Positions 48,668 to 58,176 of a stretch of 64,000 nt of DNA are shown in pieces. The notes under the pieces were generated by a model. It ran no database searches and was not told where the DNA came from. It saw only the letters and a program-made list of their open reading frames with translations. The position numbers were made by a program, and so were the translations under genes. The first letter of the stretch is position 1. The number at the start of each line of letters is the position of its first letter. This stretch comes from Flavobacterium psychrophilum (GTDB lineage Bacteria > Bacteroidota > Bacteroidia > Flavobacteriales > Flavobacteriaceae). The DNA is taken from assembly GCA_945860385.1 (NCBI GenBank), contig CAMAQD010000004.1, positions 62,001 to 126,000 on the forward strand, in the 5' to 3' direction.

Positions 48668-49516
48668 TTACATTTCTTTTAGATAATTGATAACTGAAAT
48701 AACGTCTTGATTTCCAAAACCTGATTGTAATGCCTCGGAGTAAGTTTCAATGATGGCATTTGTTAAGGGAAAATTTACCTCATTTTTTTTAGCCAGCATA
48801 ATATCTTTTTGCATTAAGCGCAAGGCAAATGCGGGTTTATAATCTTCGTTGATAAGCAAAGGGGTTTTAACCTTTGTAGCACCGCTTCCGCAAGCACTTT
48901 CATTGATAATTTCTAATAAATCCGAACGATTGATGCCGTTATTTTCAGCAAACAAGACCGTTTCTGCCAATCCCAGATACAAAATCGAAAGAAAATAATT
49001 CACGCTCAACTTGGTTGCAATTCCTTTTCCATTTGGGCCTACGTGCTTGATGAATTTACCCAATTTTTCAAAATAGGGCATGGCTAAAGTTAGGTCTTCT
49101 GCATCACCACCAACCATAATCGTCAGAGTTCCATTTGCTGCAGGTTGTGTGCTTCCTGCTACGGGAGCATCTAAAAAGGAAGCGTTTTTTTGTTTCAGTT
49201 TTTGGGCAATACTCACACAAAGTTGTTCCGAAATCGTACTCATATCAATAAAAAGTTTGCCTTCTATTGCTTCCATTCCAAGAATCTCATCGTAGACCAT
49301 AGTTACAGCTTCGTCGTTGCTCAGCATAGTAAAAATGATGTCGGATTGAGTTACTAATTCCGTGATATGTTGGGCAATTGTGACATTGGAATTTTCAAAT
49401 GATTTTGTTTTTTCAACACTTCTGTTGAATACTGTCAAAGGAAAACCGGCCTTAGACAAATTGCTTGCCATTGGTGTTCCCATATTTCCAAGACCAATCC
49501 AGCCTATATGTTTCAT
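48668..49516 (-). CDS. 3-hydroxyisobutyrate dehydrogenase-like NAD(P) oxidoreductase
   Basis: A 282-residue beta-hydroxyacid dehydrogenase. The Rossmann motif GWIGLGNMGTPMASNL (5-20) is followed by the substrate-binding block FLDAPVAGSTQPAANGTLTI and the catalytic Lys in GKGIATKLSVNYF. The family reduces or oxidises small beta-hydroxy acids such as 3-hydroxyisobutyrate, tartronate semialdehyde or succinic semialdehyde; the substrate cannot be fixed without context. Single gene with its own promoter. Confidence 0.9.
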   Translation of the reverse strand: MKHIGWIGLGNMGTPMASNLSKAGFPLTVFNRSVEKTKSFENSNVTIAQHITELVTQSDIIFTMLSNDEAVTMVYDEILGMEAIEGKLFIDMSTISEQLCVSIAQKLKQKNASFLDAPVAGSTQPAANGTLTIMVGGDAEDLTLAMPYFEKLGKFIKHVGPNGKGIATKLSVNYFLSILYLGLAETVLFAENNGINRSDLLEIINESACGSGATKVKTPLLINEDYKPAFALRLMQKDIMLAKKNEVNFPLTNAIIETYSEALQSGFGNQDVISVINYLKEM

Positions 49517-49542
49517 TTTAATTATTTTTATTTGTTTGTCCT

Positions 49543-49550
49543 CAAATGTA
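49543..49550 (-). promoter_or_regulatory. -7 box (TACATTTG) for the dehydrogenase gene
   Basis: An exact TAnnTTTG on the minus strand 26 nt upstream of the ATG. Confidence 0.5.
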
Positions 49551-50110
49551 CAAAAATAACAAGGCCTATTTTACAGATTCGGTATCTCAAAATTTTTGTT
49601 TTTAAAATCATTGAACTAACTTAAAAATCAGGTATTTTGAAGTTTTTTATGGATGATTTTGTAATATGGGTTCAAGATTAAAAACTTTTCAGCTAACACT
49701 ATACTACTCTCTCAATATCATTTGGTTAATGACAGTCACCACTCGCGACTGTAATTATTTTTTAAATTAAGTATAAAGTTATAAGTTTTTTAAAGCACAC
49801 ACTCAATAAAACATACTACTTGATGCCAATCAATTTTAATAAAATTTAGCCTTCAGCAACTTTGTATTGTCGAAAATAATCTCAGAATTTGCCATTCAAA
49901 GAGTTTTTCTTCTTTTAAACGATTTTAATATTTTTTTTAATTTTTTGTAAATATGTTTGTAGTGTAATTATTGAAAAGCGTTTTCATTTAGTAAAGAAAT
50001 AATAGTAATTCTGGTATTAAAAAAGATTATTTCGAATGGTATTCACTATTTAAAAGCAAACAAATAATTCAATTAGAACTAACTGATTTTTAACTATAAA
50101 AATAGGACTT
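49551..50110. other. 560-nt gap with no supported gene
   Basis: AT-rich. It contains a hairpin GACAGTC/GACTGT at about 49732-49753 followed by an AT-rich T-tract, and a -7-like TATGTTTG at 49952-49959 that could start the transcript of the small membrane protein or a small RNA. No open frame of note. Confidence 0.4.
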
Positions 50111-50320
50111 ATGATTACTTATTACTTGATTGGTTTACTAACAGGAGTGTCTTTGACCGCGTTTTTTATTGGTAAAGAATATTATAAATATTACACAAAA
50201 TACAAAATTCAGCAGAAACAGTTGAATCGGATTTTGAAATTGAACGACAAGATCAAAGATTTCAAAAATTTAAGTTCTATTGAATTTCAAAATATTAACA
50301 GAGAATCAATAGCTTCTTAG
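50111..50320 (+). CDS. Small single-pass membrane protein, unrecognised
   Basis: A 69-residue protein with one TM segment (about 3-20, TYYLIGLLTGVSLTAFFIG) and a basic, Tyr/Lys/Gln-rich amphipathic tail (YYKYYTKYKIQQKQLNRIL) that may form a short coiled coil. No family recognised. It is preceded by a long empty gap and followed by a good terminator at 50431, which supports a real transcription unit. YtxH-like membrane proteins have a similar layout but without clear similarity. Confidence 0.6.
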   Translation: MITYYLIGLLTGVSLTAFFIGKEYYKYYTKYKIQQKQLNRILKLNDKIKDFKNLSSIEFQNINRESIAS

Positions 50321-50430
50321 TATTTTATTATAAGTGTAAATACGAAGTTAAACCTATGCATCCATATTGCAGTTTAATAGTCAAAAATAGTTTGTAAAAA
50401 TGCTGCAAGGCATTATAAAATGATAACCCG

Positions 50431-50467
50431 AAAGTTTATTGGAATTTATTTCAATAAACTTTTTTTA
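50431..50467 (+). terminator. Terminator after the small membrane protein gene
   Basis: Stem AAAGTTTATTG (50431-50441) with CAATAAACTTT (50452-50462) followed by T residues. Confidence 0.85.
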
Positions 50468-50560
50468 TTTTTTACGCTTGTTGATTCTTATAAACACTTT
50501 CCTGATTAAATTGTGTTTGTTTCGTCGTCTTTTTTTTGATTACAAATGTCAAAAAAAATC

Positions 50561-51313
50561 CTACTTATTCCAAATTTTCCAAGCTTTCTCCGCCTGAAAA
50601 ATAAGCATATCTTGTCCGTTTTTGGTTTGTGCACCTTTTGCTTTTGCTTTTTTGAGGAATTGGGTTTCCGCAGGATTGTAAATAAGGTCGTAAGCAATGT
50701 GTTTTTCGGTAAAATATTCGTAAGGAATCAACGGAAAAGCATCAATATTTGGGCTTGTTCCCACAGGTGTGGTGTTGATTATGATTTGAAAATTTTCAAA
50801 AGTAGTCACGTTGATTCTGTCGTAATCGAGAATGCCTTCTTTGGCGTCTCTGGAAACAAAAGTGTACAGAATTCCTAATTCTTTCAAGGCATACGCTACA
50901 CCTTTCGAAGCGCCACCTGTTCCCAGTATTAATGCTTTTTTGTGATGAGGTTGCAATAAGGGTTCTAATGATTTCATAAAACCATAATAGTCCGTATTGT
51001 AACCTTTTAGTTTGCCTTTTTTTGTAAATTTTATGGTATTTACCGCGCCAATTTCTGTTGCAATTTTAGACAACTTATCCAAATATGGAATCACAACTTC
51101 TTTGTACGGAATCGTCACATTCATTCCTTTTAAATCGGGTGTAGTTTGTATGATTTCAGGGAAAGCGGATATTTCTGGAATATCAAAATTCTCATATGTG
51201 CAACCTTCAAAGAGTTTATCGCTGTTGAATTTTTCGGTAAAATATCCTTTAGAAAAAGAATAACTGATGTTGCGTCCCAATAAGCCAAAGCGTTTACGTA
51301 TAGAATCCAGCAT
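50561..51313 (-). CDS. aroE: Shikimate dehydrogenase AroE
   Basis: AroE reduces 3-dehydroshikimate to shikimate with NADPH in aromatic amino acid synthesis. The 250-residue protein from the ATG at 51313 begins MLDSIRKRFGLLG and has SYSFSKGYF, the catalytic Lys region GMNVTIPYKE, the nucleotide-binding LGTGGASKGVAYAL, TTPVGTSPN and AYDLIYNPAETQFL. A TTG nine codons earlier adds residues with no family match. Last gene of the ostA-aminotransferase-TPR-aroE series. Confidence 0.95.
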   Translation of the reverse strand: MLDSIRKRFGLLGRNISYSFSKGYFTEKFNSDKLFEGCTYENFDIPEISAFPEIIQTTPDLKGMNVTIPYKEVVIPYLDKLSKIATEIGAVNTIKFTKKGKLKGYNTDYYGFMKSLEPLLQPHHKKALILGTGGASKGVAYALKELGILYTFVSRDAKEGILDYDRINVTTFENFQIIINTTPVGTSPNIDAFPLIPYEYFTEKHIAYDLIYNPAETQFLKKAKAKGAQTKNGQDMLIFQAEKAWKIWNK

Positions 51314-51404
51314 TTTTTTATGTAGTTTATTAAAACACAAATTTCATGAATTTACACCAATTATTTAGTGAGAATTCATGAAATTTATTGTGCAAATGTA
51401 TTTT

Positions 51405-52799
51405 TTATTTTTTGTGTTTGGCAATGTAGTTTTGAACCATTTTTCGTGACCAAACCACTGGAAATAAATCTTCCAAAATGATGTAGTTGTCAAAATTCAA
51501 TCGTAAGGCATTACTCAAGTGAAATTTGGCTTTGGTCGTGTCCTGAATCATAAAATACAATCCCGCCAAACGGTATTCGACCTCATTTTCTTCCGGAAAA
51601 TATTCTGAGGCTTGCAACAACGTTTGAATCGCACTGTCGAATTCGCCTAAAAACTGTAGAATATCAACCCAAAATAACCAGGTATCTAATGAATAATCAC
51701 CGAATTCTACCGCTTTTCTATAGCCAAATTCAGCTTCTTCAAATTGGCTTAATTGTTTGTTTATGCTGGCATATCGTTTCCAGTACAAACGATTTTGATT
51801 GTCAATGGCTAATGCTTTATTGACAAAAAATAAGGCTTTCTGAAAGTTTTTTTGGCGAACATAAAAATCGGTGATGGCAATCCAGCCTTTGTCTAAAAGC
51901 GGATCTTCGTGAACCGTTTTATTAAAGTATTTCAAAGCCTGAACTTTGTTGCCTAATTTTTCGTAGCATTTACCTATTCGAAGTAAAGCATAAGAAGTGA
52001 CATCATCTAGTTCAATGGTTCTTTTGTAACTTTCTATCGCGTCTTCGTATTTTTTCAATCTCTCAAGCGCTTTGGCTCTTTCCATAAAAGCACCCATAAA
52101 TTCGTCGTCGATTAGGGTGGCGTAATCAAAAGCGCGAATGGCACTTTCGTATTCTTTCAAGCCATAATGCAAGCGCCCCATTTGATGCCAAGCGATTTCG
52201 CTGTACGGATTTTGGTCGATGTATTTGGTCAAATAATCAATGGCTTCCCGATTTTGGTCTAAAAATTCGAAACAATAGACCACGTTATACAAGGCCGATT
52301 GGTCTTCGAGATCCACTTCCAAGCATTTGATAAAGCTATCTTTGGCCATTTCGAGATTGTCCATAAACAGGTATTCCATCCCGATTAGATTATAAACATC
52401 GGCATAATCATCGGTATATTCTAAAGCAATATTTAGTAATTCAACCGCTTTTTCGTGGTTGTCTCTTTTCGAAAAAATATTGGCTTTTTGAATGTAGATT
52501 TCTTCATTAGTGGGTTCGATAGCGTACAATTCATTCAACAGCTTTTCAGCCTGTTCGAGCTTGTCGTCATAGACCAACATTTCGACCTGAACTAATTTCA
52601 GTCCCGTTGATTTTGGATGTTGTTCGAGAGCTAATTTTAAGGCTTTCTTTGCCAAATTGGCTTTTCCCATATCGAGATAATGAAGGATGATGTCTTCGAA
52701 TTCCTCGGAGTCAAAAAAGAGCACTTTGTTGGTTTTCAACATTGACTCAAATTTAGACAAGGATAAGTTATATTCCTCTTCTTCTTCGCTTAATTGCAT
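51405..52799 (-). CDS. Tetratricopeptide repeat protein
   Basis: A 464-residue soluble protein made almost wholly of TPR helix pairs (for example YADVYNLIGMEYLFMDNLEM, IAWHQMGRLHYGLKEYESAI, YALLRIGKCYEKLGNKVQAL, 34-residue period, about ten copies). No signal peptide or membrane segment, so a cytoplasmic protein-protein scaffold. Acidic N terminus (SEEEEEYNLS). The link to aroE and the class-III aminotransferase is a conserved gene order in flavobacteria without known functional meaning. Confidence 0.92.
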   Translation of the reverse strand: MQLSEEEEEYNLSLSKFESMLKTNKVLFFDSEEFEDIILHYLDMGKANLAKKALKLALEQHPKSTGLKLVQVEMLVYDDKLEQAEKLLNELYAIEPTNEEIYIQKANIFSKRDNHEKAVELLNIALEYTDDYADVYNLIGMEYLFMDNLEMAKDSFIKCLEVDLEDQSALYNVVYCFEFLDQNREAIDYLTKYIDQNPYSEIAWHQMGRLHYGLKEYESAIRAFDYATLIDDEFMGAFMERAKALERLKKYEDAIESYKRTIELDDVTSYALLRIGKCYEKLGNKVQALKYFNKTVHEDPLLDKGWIAITDFYVRQKNFQKALFFVNKALAIDNQNRLYWKRYASINKQLSQFEEAEFGYRKAVEFGDYSLDTWLFWVDILQFLGEFDSAIQTLLQASEYFPEENEVEYRLAGLYFMIQDTTKAKFHLSNALRLNFDNYIILEDLFPVVWSRKMVQNYIAKHKK

Positions 52800-52944
52800 A
52801 GGTTATTTTTTTTGAGTTTGCCCAAAATAAAAGTAGGCAACCTTAGTGTTGATGTGAGGAAAATTTCGAATTGTTGTGAACAATTTAATCAACAGGATTT
52901 TCAAGGTCAATTGCAATTTCAAATATCAATTTCAATCTGAAATT

Positions 52945-54123
52945 TTAAATTAATATTTGGTTCATCACTTCCAGCATTATCGCACAACCTTCCCGGATTT
53001 CATCTTCTGAAATGGTCAGTGGTGGAGTTATTCTAATGGCATTTGCTTCGAATAAAAGCCAAAATAAAATCAGCCCCTTGTCTTGGCATTTCAGAATCAC
53101 TTCATTCGTAATGGCTGCACTTTCTGTCATTGCTGCCAACATTAATCCTTTTCCTCGAATTTCTTTTATCAAAGGATGTACCAAAAGTGTTTTGAAGAGT
53201 TTTTCTTTCTCCAAAGTTTCCGCCATTAAGTTTGTTTCTGTAATTTCCTGCAAAGTCGCCAAACAGGCTGCCGCAATGACAGGATGACCTCCAAAAGTGG
53301 TGATATGACCCAGTTTAGGATCGTGACTCAACAAATCCATCATTTCCGAAGAAGCAGTGAAGGCACCCACAGGCATTCCGCCGCCCATCCCTTTTCCCAT
53401 CACTACTATATCGGGAACGACATCGTAATTTTGGAAACCAAATAGTTTTCCTGTTCTTCCGAAACCCGGTTGGATTTCGTCGAGAATCATCAATGCACCA
53501 ACTTCGGTGCAACGTTCTCGGACTTTTTTCAAGAAATTGTTTTCTGGCTCAATAAAACCTGCGCCACCTTGAATAGTTTCAAGAAGAATTCCAGCTGTTT
53601 TGGTGGTTATTTTTTCTAAATCGGCTTCGTTATTGAAGGTGATAAACTCGACATCGGGTATTAATGGTCGAAAGATTCGCTTGCGTTCTTCAAATCCCAT
53701 AACGCTCAATGAACCCATTGTGTTGCCGTGATAGGCATTGTGACAAGAAATCAATTGACTTCTTCCTGTAGATCTACGGGCGAGTTTTAATGCTCCTTCA
53801 ATCGCTTCGGTACCGGAATTGACCAAATAGGTTTTTTTCAATGGTTCGGGTAGGAGCGAAGCCATCAATTTGCAATATTCCACAGCTGGACTTTGCGAAT
53901 ATTCACCATAAACCATTACGTGCGAATATTTGTCCAATTGGTCTTTGATCGCCTGATTGACTCTTGGCGGCTGGTGTCCGAGCGTGCAAGCCGAAACGCC
54001 AGCCACAAAATCCAAATATTTTTTATTGTTGGTATCGAAAATATAAGAGCCTTTGGCATGAGAAACTTCCATTCCTAAAGGGTAGGGAGACGTTTGGGCT
54101 TGGTATTTTATGAAATCGTTCAA
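52945..54123 (-). CDS. Class-III PLP-dependent aminotransferase
   Basis: A 392-residue fold-I aminotransferase of the acetylornithine/ornithine/GABA group. Seen are VNSGTEAIEGALKLAR, the ISCHNAYHGNTMGSLS block, LDEIQPGFGRTG (PLP-binding Asp) and VMGKGMGGGMPVG with the Schiff-base Lys. The first residues NDFIKYQAQTSPYPLGMEV match the usual N terminus, so the start is the TTG at 54123: an in-frame stop lies two codons upstream, and the next ATG (residue 18) would cut the domain. Substrate not determined. 145 nt separate it from the TPR gene. Confidence 0.9.
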   Translation of the reverse strand: MNDFIKYQAQTSPYPLGMEVSHAKGSYIFDTNNKKYLDFVAGVSACTLGHQPPRVNQAIKDQLDKYSHVMVYGEYSQSPAVEYCKLMASLLPEPLKKTYLVNSGTEAIEGALKLARRSTGRSQLISCHNAYHGNTMGSLSVMGFEERKRIFRPLIPDVEFITFNNEADLEKITTKTAGILLETIQGGAGFIEPENNFLKKVRERCTEVGALMILDEIQPGFGRTGKLFGFQNYDVVPDIVVMGKGMGGGMPVGAFTASSEMMDLLSHDPKLGHITTFGGHPVIAAACLATLQEITETNLMAETLEKEKLFKTLLVHPLIKEIRGKGLMLAAMTESAAITNEVILKCQDKGLILFWLLFEANAIRITPPLTISEDEIREGCAIMLEVMNQILI

Positions 54124-54129
54124 GATTTA

Positions 54130-54355
54130 TGTTTTTAACCGCAAAGTTCACAAAGTTTTTCGCAAAGTTCACGGAGTGTTAATTGTTGATTTTAAAAAAT
54201 TTATCTTAAAATTTGTCCTTTCGACCAACGGGAGAAATCACATTTGTGGCTCTCATTTGTTGGGATTCCTCCTTTATCGGAATAACAAATAAAGGGTATG
54301 TTATTTCTGTAAAACTATAACATACAATCTGAAAACTGCTACCTGAAAACTGCAG
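54130..54355. repeat. Degenerate repeats between ostA and the aminotransferase gene
   Basis: Three simple patterns: CGCAAAGTTCAC-type units near 54140-54175; a loosely palindromic stretch from about 54215 to 54290 whose ends read GTCCTTTCGACC and CGGAATAAC; and three 14-nt tandem units of CCTGAAAACTGC type near 54325-54360. Such sequences are common between flavobacterial genes, from memory. No coding content. Confidence 0.5.
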
Positions 54356-54366
54356 CCTGAAATCTA

Positions 54367-55992
54367 CTACTTTTTCTTCTTATCGTAATTCAAGGTTTCC
54401 TTTCGGATTTTCATCGGGACATTTTCCTTGGCTTCTTCGTCTTTGCCTTGCTTGACTAGTTTATCGTTTTCTATATTTTCTTCTGGTGGAAAAATATCAT
54501 CTTTCGACTTTATTCTTTCATCGCCACGCCAGACTAGGCCGCGTAGTTTTCTATCCGGTTCTAATAATTCTTTCTCGGGATAAATCGTGCCATCGACTTG
54601 CTTGAAAAAAGTGATGTCTTCTATTTCGTTTTTATCAAAAATAATATTGATTTTGCTACTCACATTTTTGTTAATGCCAATGAGTTCTTGAAAGTCATTT
54701 CGCATATAATAAATAACCTCGGTATTTTTTATAATATCGACGTCGTGGAGTTTTCCATCCAGAAATTTCCCGTACAGATTTTGTCCTTTGACTTGGTTAA
54801 AACCTGTTCCAAGCGTGTCTTTAGAAACTAGAAAAGTATTATTTAACACTTTAAGTGAGTCTAATTTTTTAGTGGTGTTATTTCCGATAAGATGCATTAA
54901 ATCACCTGTAATCTGGCTTTCTCCATTCCAAAGTATTGGGTTTCCAATCAGTTTTGTTAAGGCTGTTTTTGAACTAGAATGTAGCGAATCGCATTTGCCG
55001 CTCATATCTATTTTGTAGAAACGGACGTTTTTGAAAGCGCGTATAATTCGGTTGCCTTCGGGTCCGGTGACCATCATTTTTTTTCCGTGAATATAGACCG
55101 AATCGTTTTCGACAAAGTTGACCGCCACAGCTCTTTTGGTCACAAACATCGAGTCTTGATTTTTGTACAATTCGGCATAATGCCCTTTGATAATGCCTCG
55201 ATTGACGGAATCTTTTATTTTTACGTTTCGAGTGGCTGAGGCAAATTCTCGATTTCGGTCATAATACAAACTATCGCCTTCAATGAGTCGGTCATCGTAT
55301 TTGATGTAGGACTTTCGAAGAAAATGCGCCAGATTTTTTTTGGTGTCATAAAACCCTTTTTCGGTATAAATAAAATTTGCTTTACTGGTAATTGTCGATG
55401 GTCCAAAAAGGTAGGAATGCCCAGAATTGCTGTAATAATCCAAGTGATTCGACTTGATAACGTATTTAGGATTTGTGATGGTTACCGCCGTGAGGAATTG
55501 GAATTTTTTTTCGGAAACATAATATTTTCCAGATTTACTTTTTAGTGTATTATCTCTGTTGGTAATGGTTCCGTTTGTGTTGTAAAATACTTCTTGTGTA
55601 TTTCGGTCAAAGTTGATGGTGTCCGTTACAAGAGTGGATTCTGGTGAACGCATTTTGGCATTTCCTGTGGCAAATGCTATTTTCATATTGCCATTGTATT
55701 CGGCATATTTACTATTTAAAAATAAAGTATCACCTTGAACAAGCTGCACGTCTCCAAAGGCTTTGATGTAGTTCTCTTTTTGAAAATAATAGGCTTTGTT
55801 GCAGGTCATAATGATACCGTCGTGATTGATGCGCACATTACCAGTAAGTAGTGCAGCATCTGGAGCTTCGACTTGATTTACATCAAAATAGTCTGAATGA
55901 TCTATAATAATTTTTTTTGGAGCCTGAGCCAAAAGGTTTTGGAAACTTAAAATTGCCAAGCAACAACTTATGAAAAAGAATACTTTCTTCAA
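54367..55992 (-). CDS. OstA/LptA-like periplasmic protein
   Basis: A 541-residue protein with a signal peptide (about 1-22, FQNLLAQ) and OstA/LptA-type beta-jellyroll repeats (ALLTGNVRINHDGIIMTCNK, AFGDVQLVQGDTLFLNSKYA, ATGNAKMRSPESTLVTDTI). OstA domains carry lipopolysaccharide across the periplasm from LptC to LptD; the long Bacteroidota form may combine that job with a bridge. The C-terminal 60 residues are charged (EENIENDKLVKQGKDEEAK). The start is TTG at 55992: the signal peptide begins there and no ATG is in frame upstream. Promoter box just upstream. Heads the ostA-aminotransferase-TPR-aroE series. Confidence 0.88.
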   Translation of the reverse strand: MKKVFFFISCCLAILSFQNLLAQAPKKIIIDHSDYFDVNQVEAPDAALLTGNVRINHDGIIMTCNKAYYFQKENYIKAFGDVQLVQGDTLFLNSKYAEYNGNMKIAFATGNAKMRSPESTLVTDTINFDRNTQEVFYNTNGTITNRDNTLKSKSGKYYVSEKKFQFLTAVTITNPKYVIKSNHLDYYSNSGHSYLFGPSTITSKANFIYTEKGFYDTKKNLAHFLRKSYIKYDDRLIEGDSLYYDRNREFASATRNVKIKDSVNRGIIKGHYAELYKNQDSMFVTKRAVAVNFVENDSVYIHGKKMMVTGPEGNRIIRAFKNVRFYKIDMSGKCDSLHSSSKTALTKLIGNPILWNGESQITGDLMHLIGNNTTKKLDSLKVLNNTFLVSKDTLGTGFNQVKGQNLYGKFLDGKLHDVDIIKNTEVIYYMRNDFQELIGINKNVSSKINIIFDKNEIEDITFFKQVDGTIYPEKELLEPDRKLRGLVWRGDERIKSKDDIFPPEENIENDKLVKQGKDEEAKENVPMKIRKETLNYDKKKK

Positions 55993-56008
55993 TGGATTTA
56001 TTTTTTGC

Positions 56009-56016
56009 CAAATTTA
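56009..56016 (-). promoter_or_regulatory. -7 box (TAAATTTG) for ostA
   Basis: An exact TAnnTTTG on the minus strand, 16 nt before the TTG start, which supports that unusual start. Confidence 0.55.
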
Positions 56017-56134
56017 TGAAAAAGGAAACAACCGTAATCTATATTATGATTTATTTATAACTCGATACAAGCTATCCAGATATAATTCGATTTAGAAAAA
56101 AATTTATCAACAAAAAGGAATACTGTTTCGTTGT

Positions 56135-56252
56135 AGTTCTAATTCTAGTGAATAGTTTTGGATGAATTTTGAATAATTCTCAAATAGAAGACAAAAAAAT
56201 AGTATTTTTAGAAGTTGTTAATTCATTTGGATTGAATTTCATAATTAGAACT
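56135..56252. repeat. 10-bp inverted repeat upstream of the amylase genes
   Basis: AGTTCTAATT (56135-56144) and its exact complement AATTAGAACT (56243-56252) are about 100 nt apart, the second 25 nt before the ATG. A looped regulator site is possible; chance is also plausible in AT-rich DNA. Confidence 0.3.
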
Positions 56253-56276
56253 AAAAATCAGGAAAAATAATTTACT

Positions 56277-58145
56277 ATGATGAAAAAAATAACTATTGTT
56301 GCAAGTATAAGCATACTACTTTTGGCAGCAGCCTGCAAAACCACCGCTATAAAAATGGACACAGTAAACAAAGTAACCTCACCTGAAAAGAAAGAAGTGG
56401 TCTATCAGGTTTTTAACCGATTGTTTGGAAATCAAAATACGACCAATAAACCTTGGGGAACTATTGAAGAAAATGGAGTAGGGAAGTTCAATGATTTCAA
56501 CGATAAAGCCTTGAAAGAAATCAAGGATTTGGGAGTTACGGCTGTTTGGTACACTGGAGTTCCACATCACGCTTTGATTCGCGATTACACTTCGATTGGT
56601 ATTTCAAACGATGATCCCGAAGTGGTAAAAGGTCGTGCAGGTTCTCCATATGCTGTGAAAGATTATTATAATGTAAACCCTGATTTGGCTGTAAAGCCTG
56701 CCAATCGTTTGCAAGAATTTGAAGCCTTGATTACCCGCACTCACAAAGCTGGAATGAAGGTGATTATTGATATTGTTCCCAATCATATTGCCCGTAAATA
56801 TGAAGGAAAAAGTAATCCAAAAGGCGTTCGTGATTTTGGTGCCGATGATGATGTTTCTGTTGAATACAAGCGCGACAATAACTTTTATTATATTCCAAAT
56901 ACCCGTTTTGAAATCCCAGACACAGCCAAACCTTTAAATGGTGAAAGTAACCCGCTAATTGACGGAAAATTTGAAGAATTCCCGGCAAAATGGACCGGTA
57001 ATGGTTCAAGATTGGCAAAACCAGATAAAAACGATTGGTATGAAACGGTGAAAGTCAATTACGGAATTCGCCCTGATGGTTCGAAAGACTTTCCAGAACT
57101 TCCTGCAGGTTTTGATACCAAATCGTATCAAGATCATTTCGATTTTTGGAAGGATAAAAACGTACCTAATTCCTGGATCAAATTCCGTGATATTGCTTTG
57201 TATTGGACTGCCAAAGGTGTGGATGGTTTCCGTTATGATATGGCCGAAATGGTGCCAGTTGAATTTTGGAGTTATATGAATTCAGCGATAAAAGTGAATA
57301 ATCCAGATGCTTTTTTGATGGCAGAAGTGTACAATCCAAATGAATATCGTAATTATATTCGCCTTGGCAAAATGGATTATTTGTATGACAAAGTCGAAAC
57401 CTACGACCATTTAAAAGCAGTAATCCAAGGAAAAACTTGGCCTGATGGACTTTCAGATATTCAGCATCGCATGGCTGATATTGAGCATCATATGCTTAAG
57501 TTTTTAGATAATCACGACGAGCAACGTTTGGCAAGTCCTGAATTTGCTGGAACGCCAGAAAAAGGAAAACCACTTATGGTAGTTTCGGCAACGATAAGTA
57601 CTGCGCCAACGATGATTTATTTTGGTCAGGAAGTAGGAGAAGCTGGAAATGAAAACGCAGGTTTTGGAACGCATTCCCGAACTTCAATTTTCGATTATAT
57701 TGGAGTTCCCAACCATCAACGATGGATGAATGGCGGGAAATTTGATGGAGGACAACTTTCGCAGAGCGAAAAAGATCTGCGTGATTTTTACAAAAGATTA
57801 TTGAATTTTTCTATCAATAGTTCTGCTTTGATGGGAAATTTTCAGGAAATACAAACGGCCAATCGCAACATTACACCGGGTTATGACATTGCTATTTATT
57901 CCTACACTCGTTGGTCTGATACCCAAAAATTGATTGTTGTAACTAATTTTTATTCGTTGGCTTCCAGTAATTTCGACCTTAGAATTCCTGCTGATATTAT
58001 TCAAAAATGGAACCTGAAAGATGGAACTTACACTATAACAGATCAATTGTATCATAAGAAAACTACTCAATTGCGAGTAGAAAACGGAGAAGGAAAAGCG
58101 CAAATAAGTATTGCTCCTTCAGAATCGTTTATTTTTCAGTTGTAA
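56277..58145 (+). CDS. GH13 alpha-amylase-family lipoprotein
   Basis: A 622-residue outer-envelope lipoprotein (lipobox AAAC, Cys20). The GH13 barrel has conserved region I DIVPNHIARK, the nucleophile Asp321 (GFRYDMAE), acid/base Glu350 (LMAEVYN) and the third acid Asp414 (LDNHDEQ). A C-terminal beta-domain follows. It should cut alpha-1,4-glucans at the cell surface or in the periplasm and may act with the second GH13 31 nt downstream. It resembles Bacteroidota enzymes at the end of starch-utilisation loci, but no susCD or regulator is in the window. Starts ATG-ATG. Confidence 0.92.
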   Translation: MMKKITIVASISILLLAAACKTTAIKMDTVNKVTSPEKKEVVYQVFNRLFGNQNTTNKPWGTIEENGVGKFNDFNDKALKEIKDLGVTAVWYTGVPHHALIRDYTSIGISNDDPEVVKGRAGSPYAVKDYYNVNPDLAVKPANRLQEFEALITRTHKAGMKVIIDIVPNHIARKYEGKSNPKGVRDFGADDDVSVEYKRDNNFYYIPNTRFEIPDTAKPLNGESNPLIDGKFEEFPAKWTGNGSRLAKPDKNDWYETVKVNYGIRPDGSKDFPELPAGFDTKSYQDHFDFWKDKNVPNSWIKFRDIALYWTAKGVDGFRYDMAEMVPVEFWSYMNSAIKVNNPDAFLMAEVYNPNEYRNYIRLGKMDYLYDKVETYDHLKAVIQGKTWPDGLSDIQHRMADIEHHMLKFLDNHDEQRLASPEFAGTPEKGKPLMVVSATISTAPTMIYFGQEVGEAGNENAGFGTHSRTSIFDYIGVPNHQRWMNGGKFDGGQLSQSEKDLRDFYKRLLNFSINSSALMGNFQEIQTANRNITPGYDIAIYSYTRWSDTQKLIVVTNFYSLASSNFDLRIPADIIQKWNLKDGTYTITDQLYHKKTTQLRVENGEGKAQISIAPSESFIFQL

Positions 58146-58176
58146 TCTTTTATAGTTTTAATAATTCTCTTTTTCA

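Noticed and set aside
49730..49760. Small RNA ending in the hairpin at about 49732-49753
   Set aside because: The stem is only six to seven pairs with a bulge and there is no clear upstream promoter at a fitting distance, so it is recorded only as part of the empty gap.
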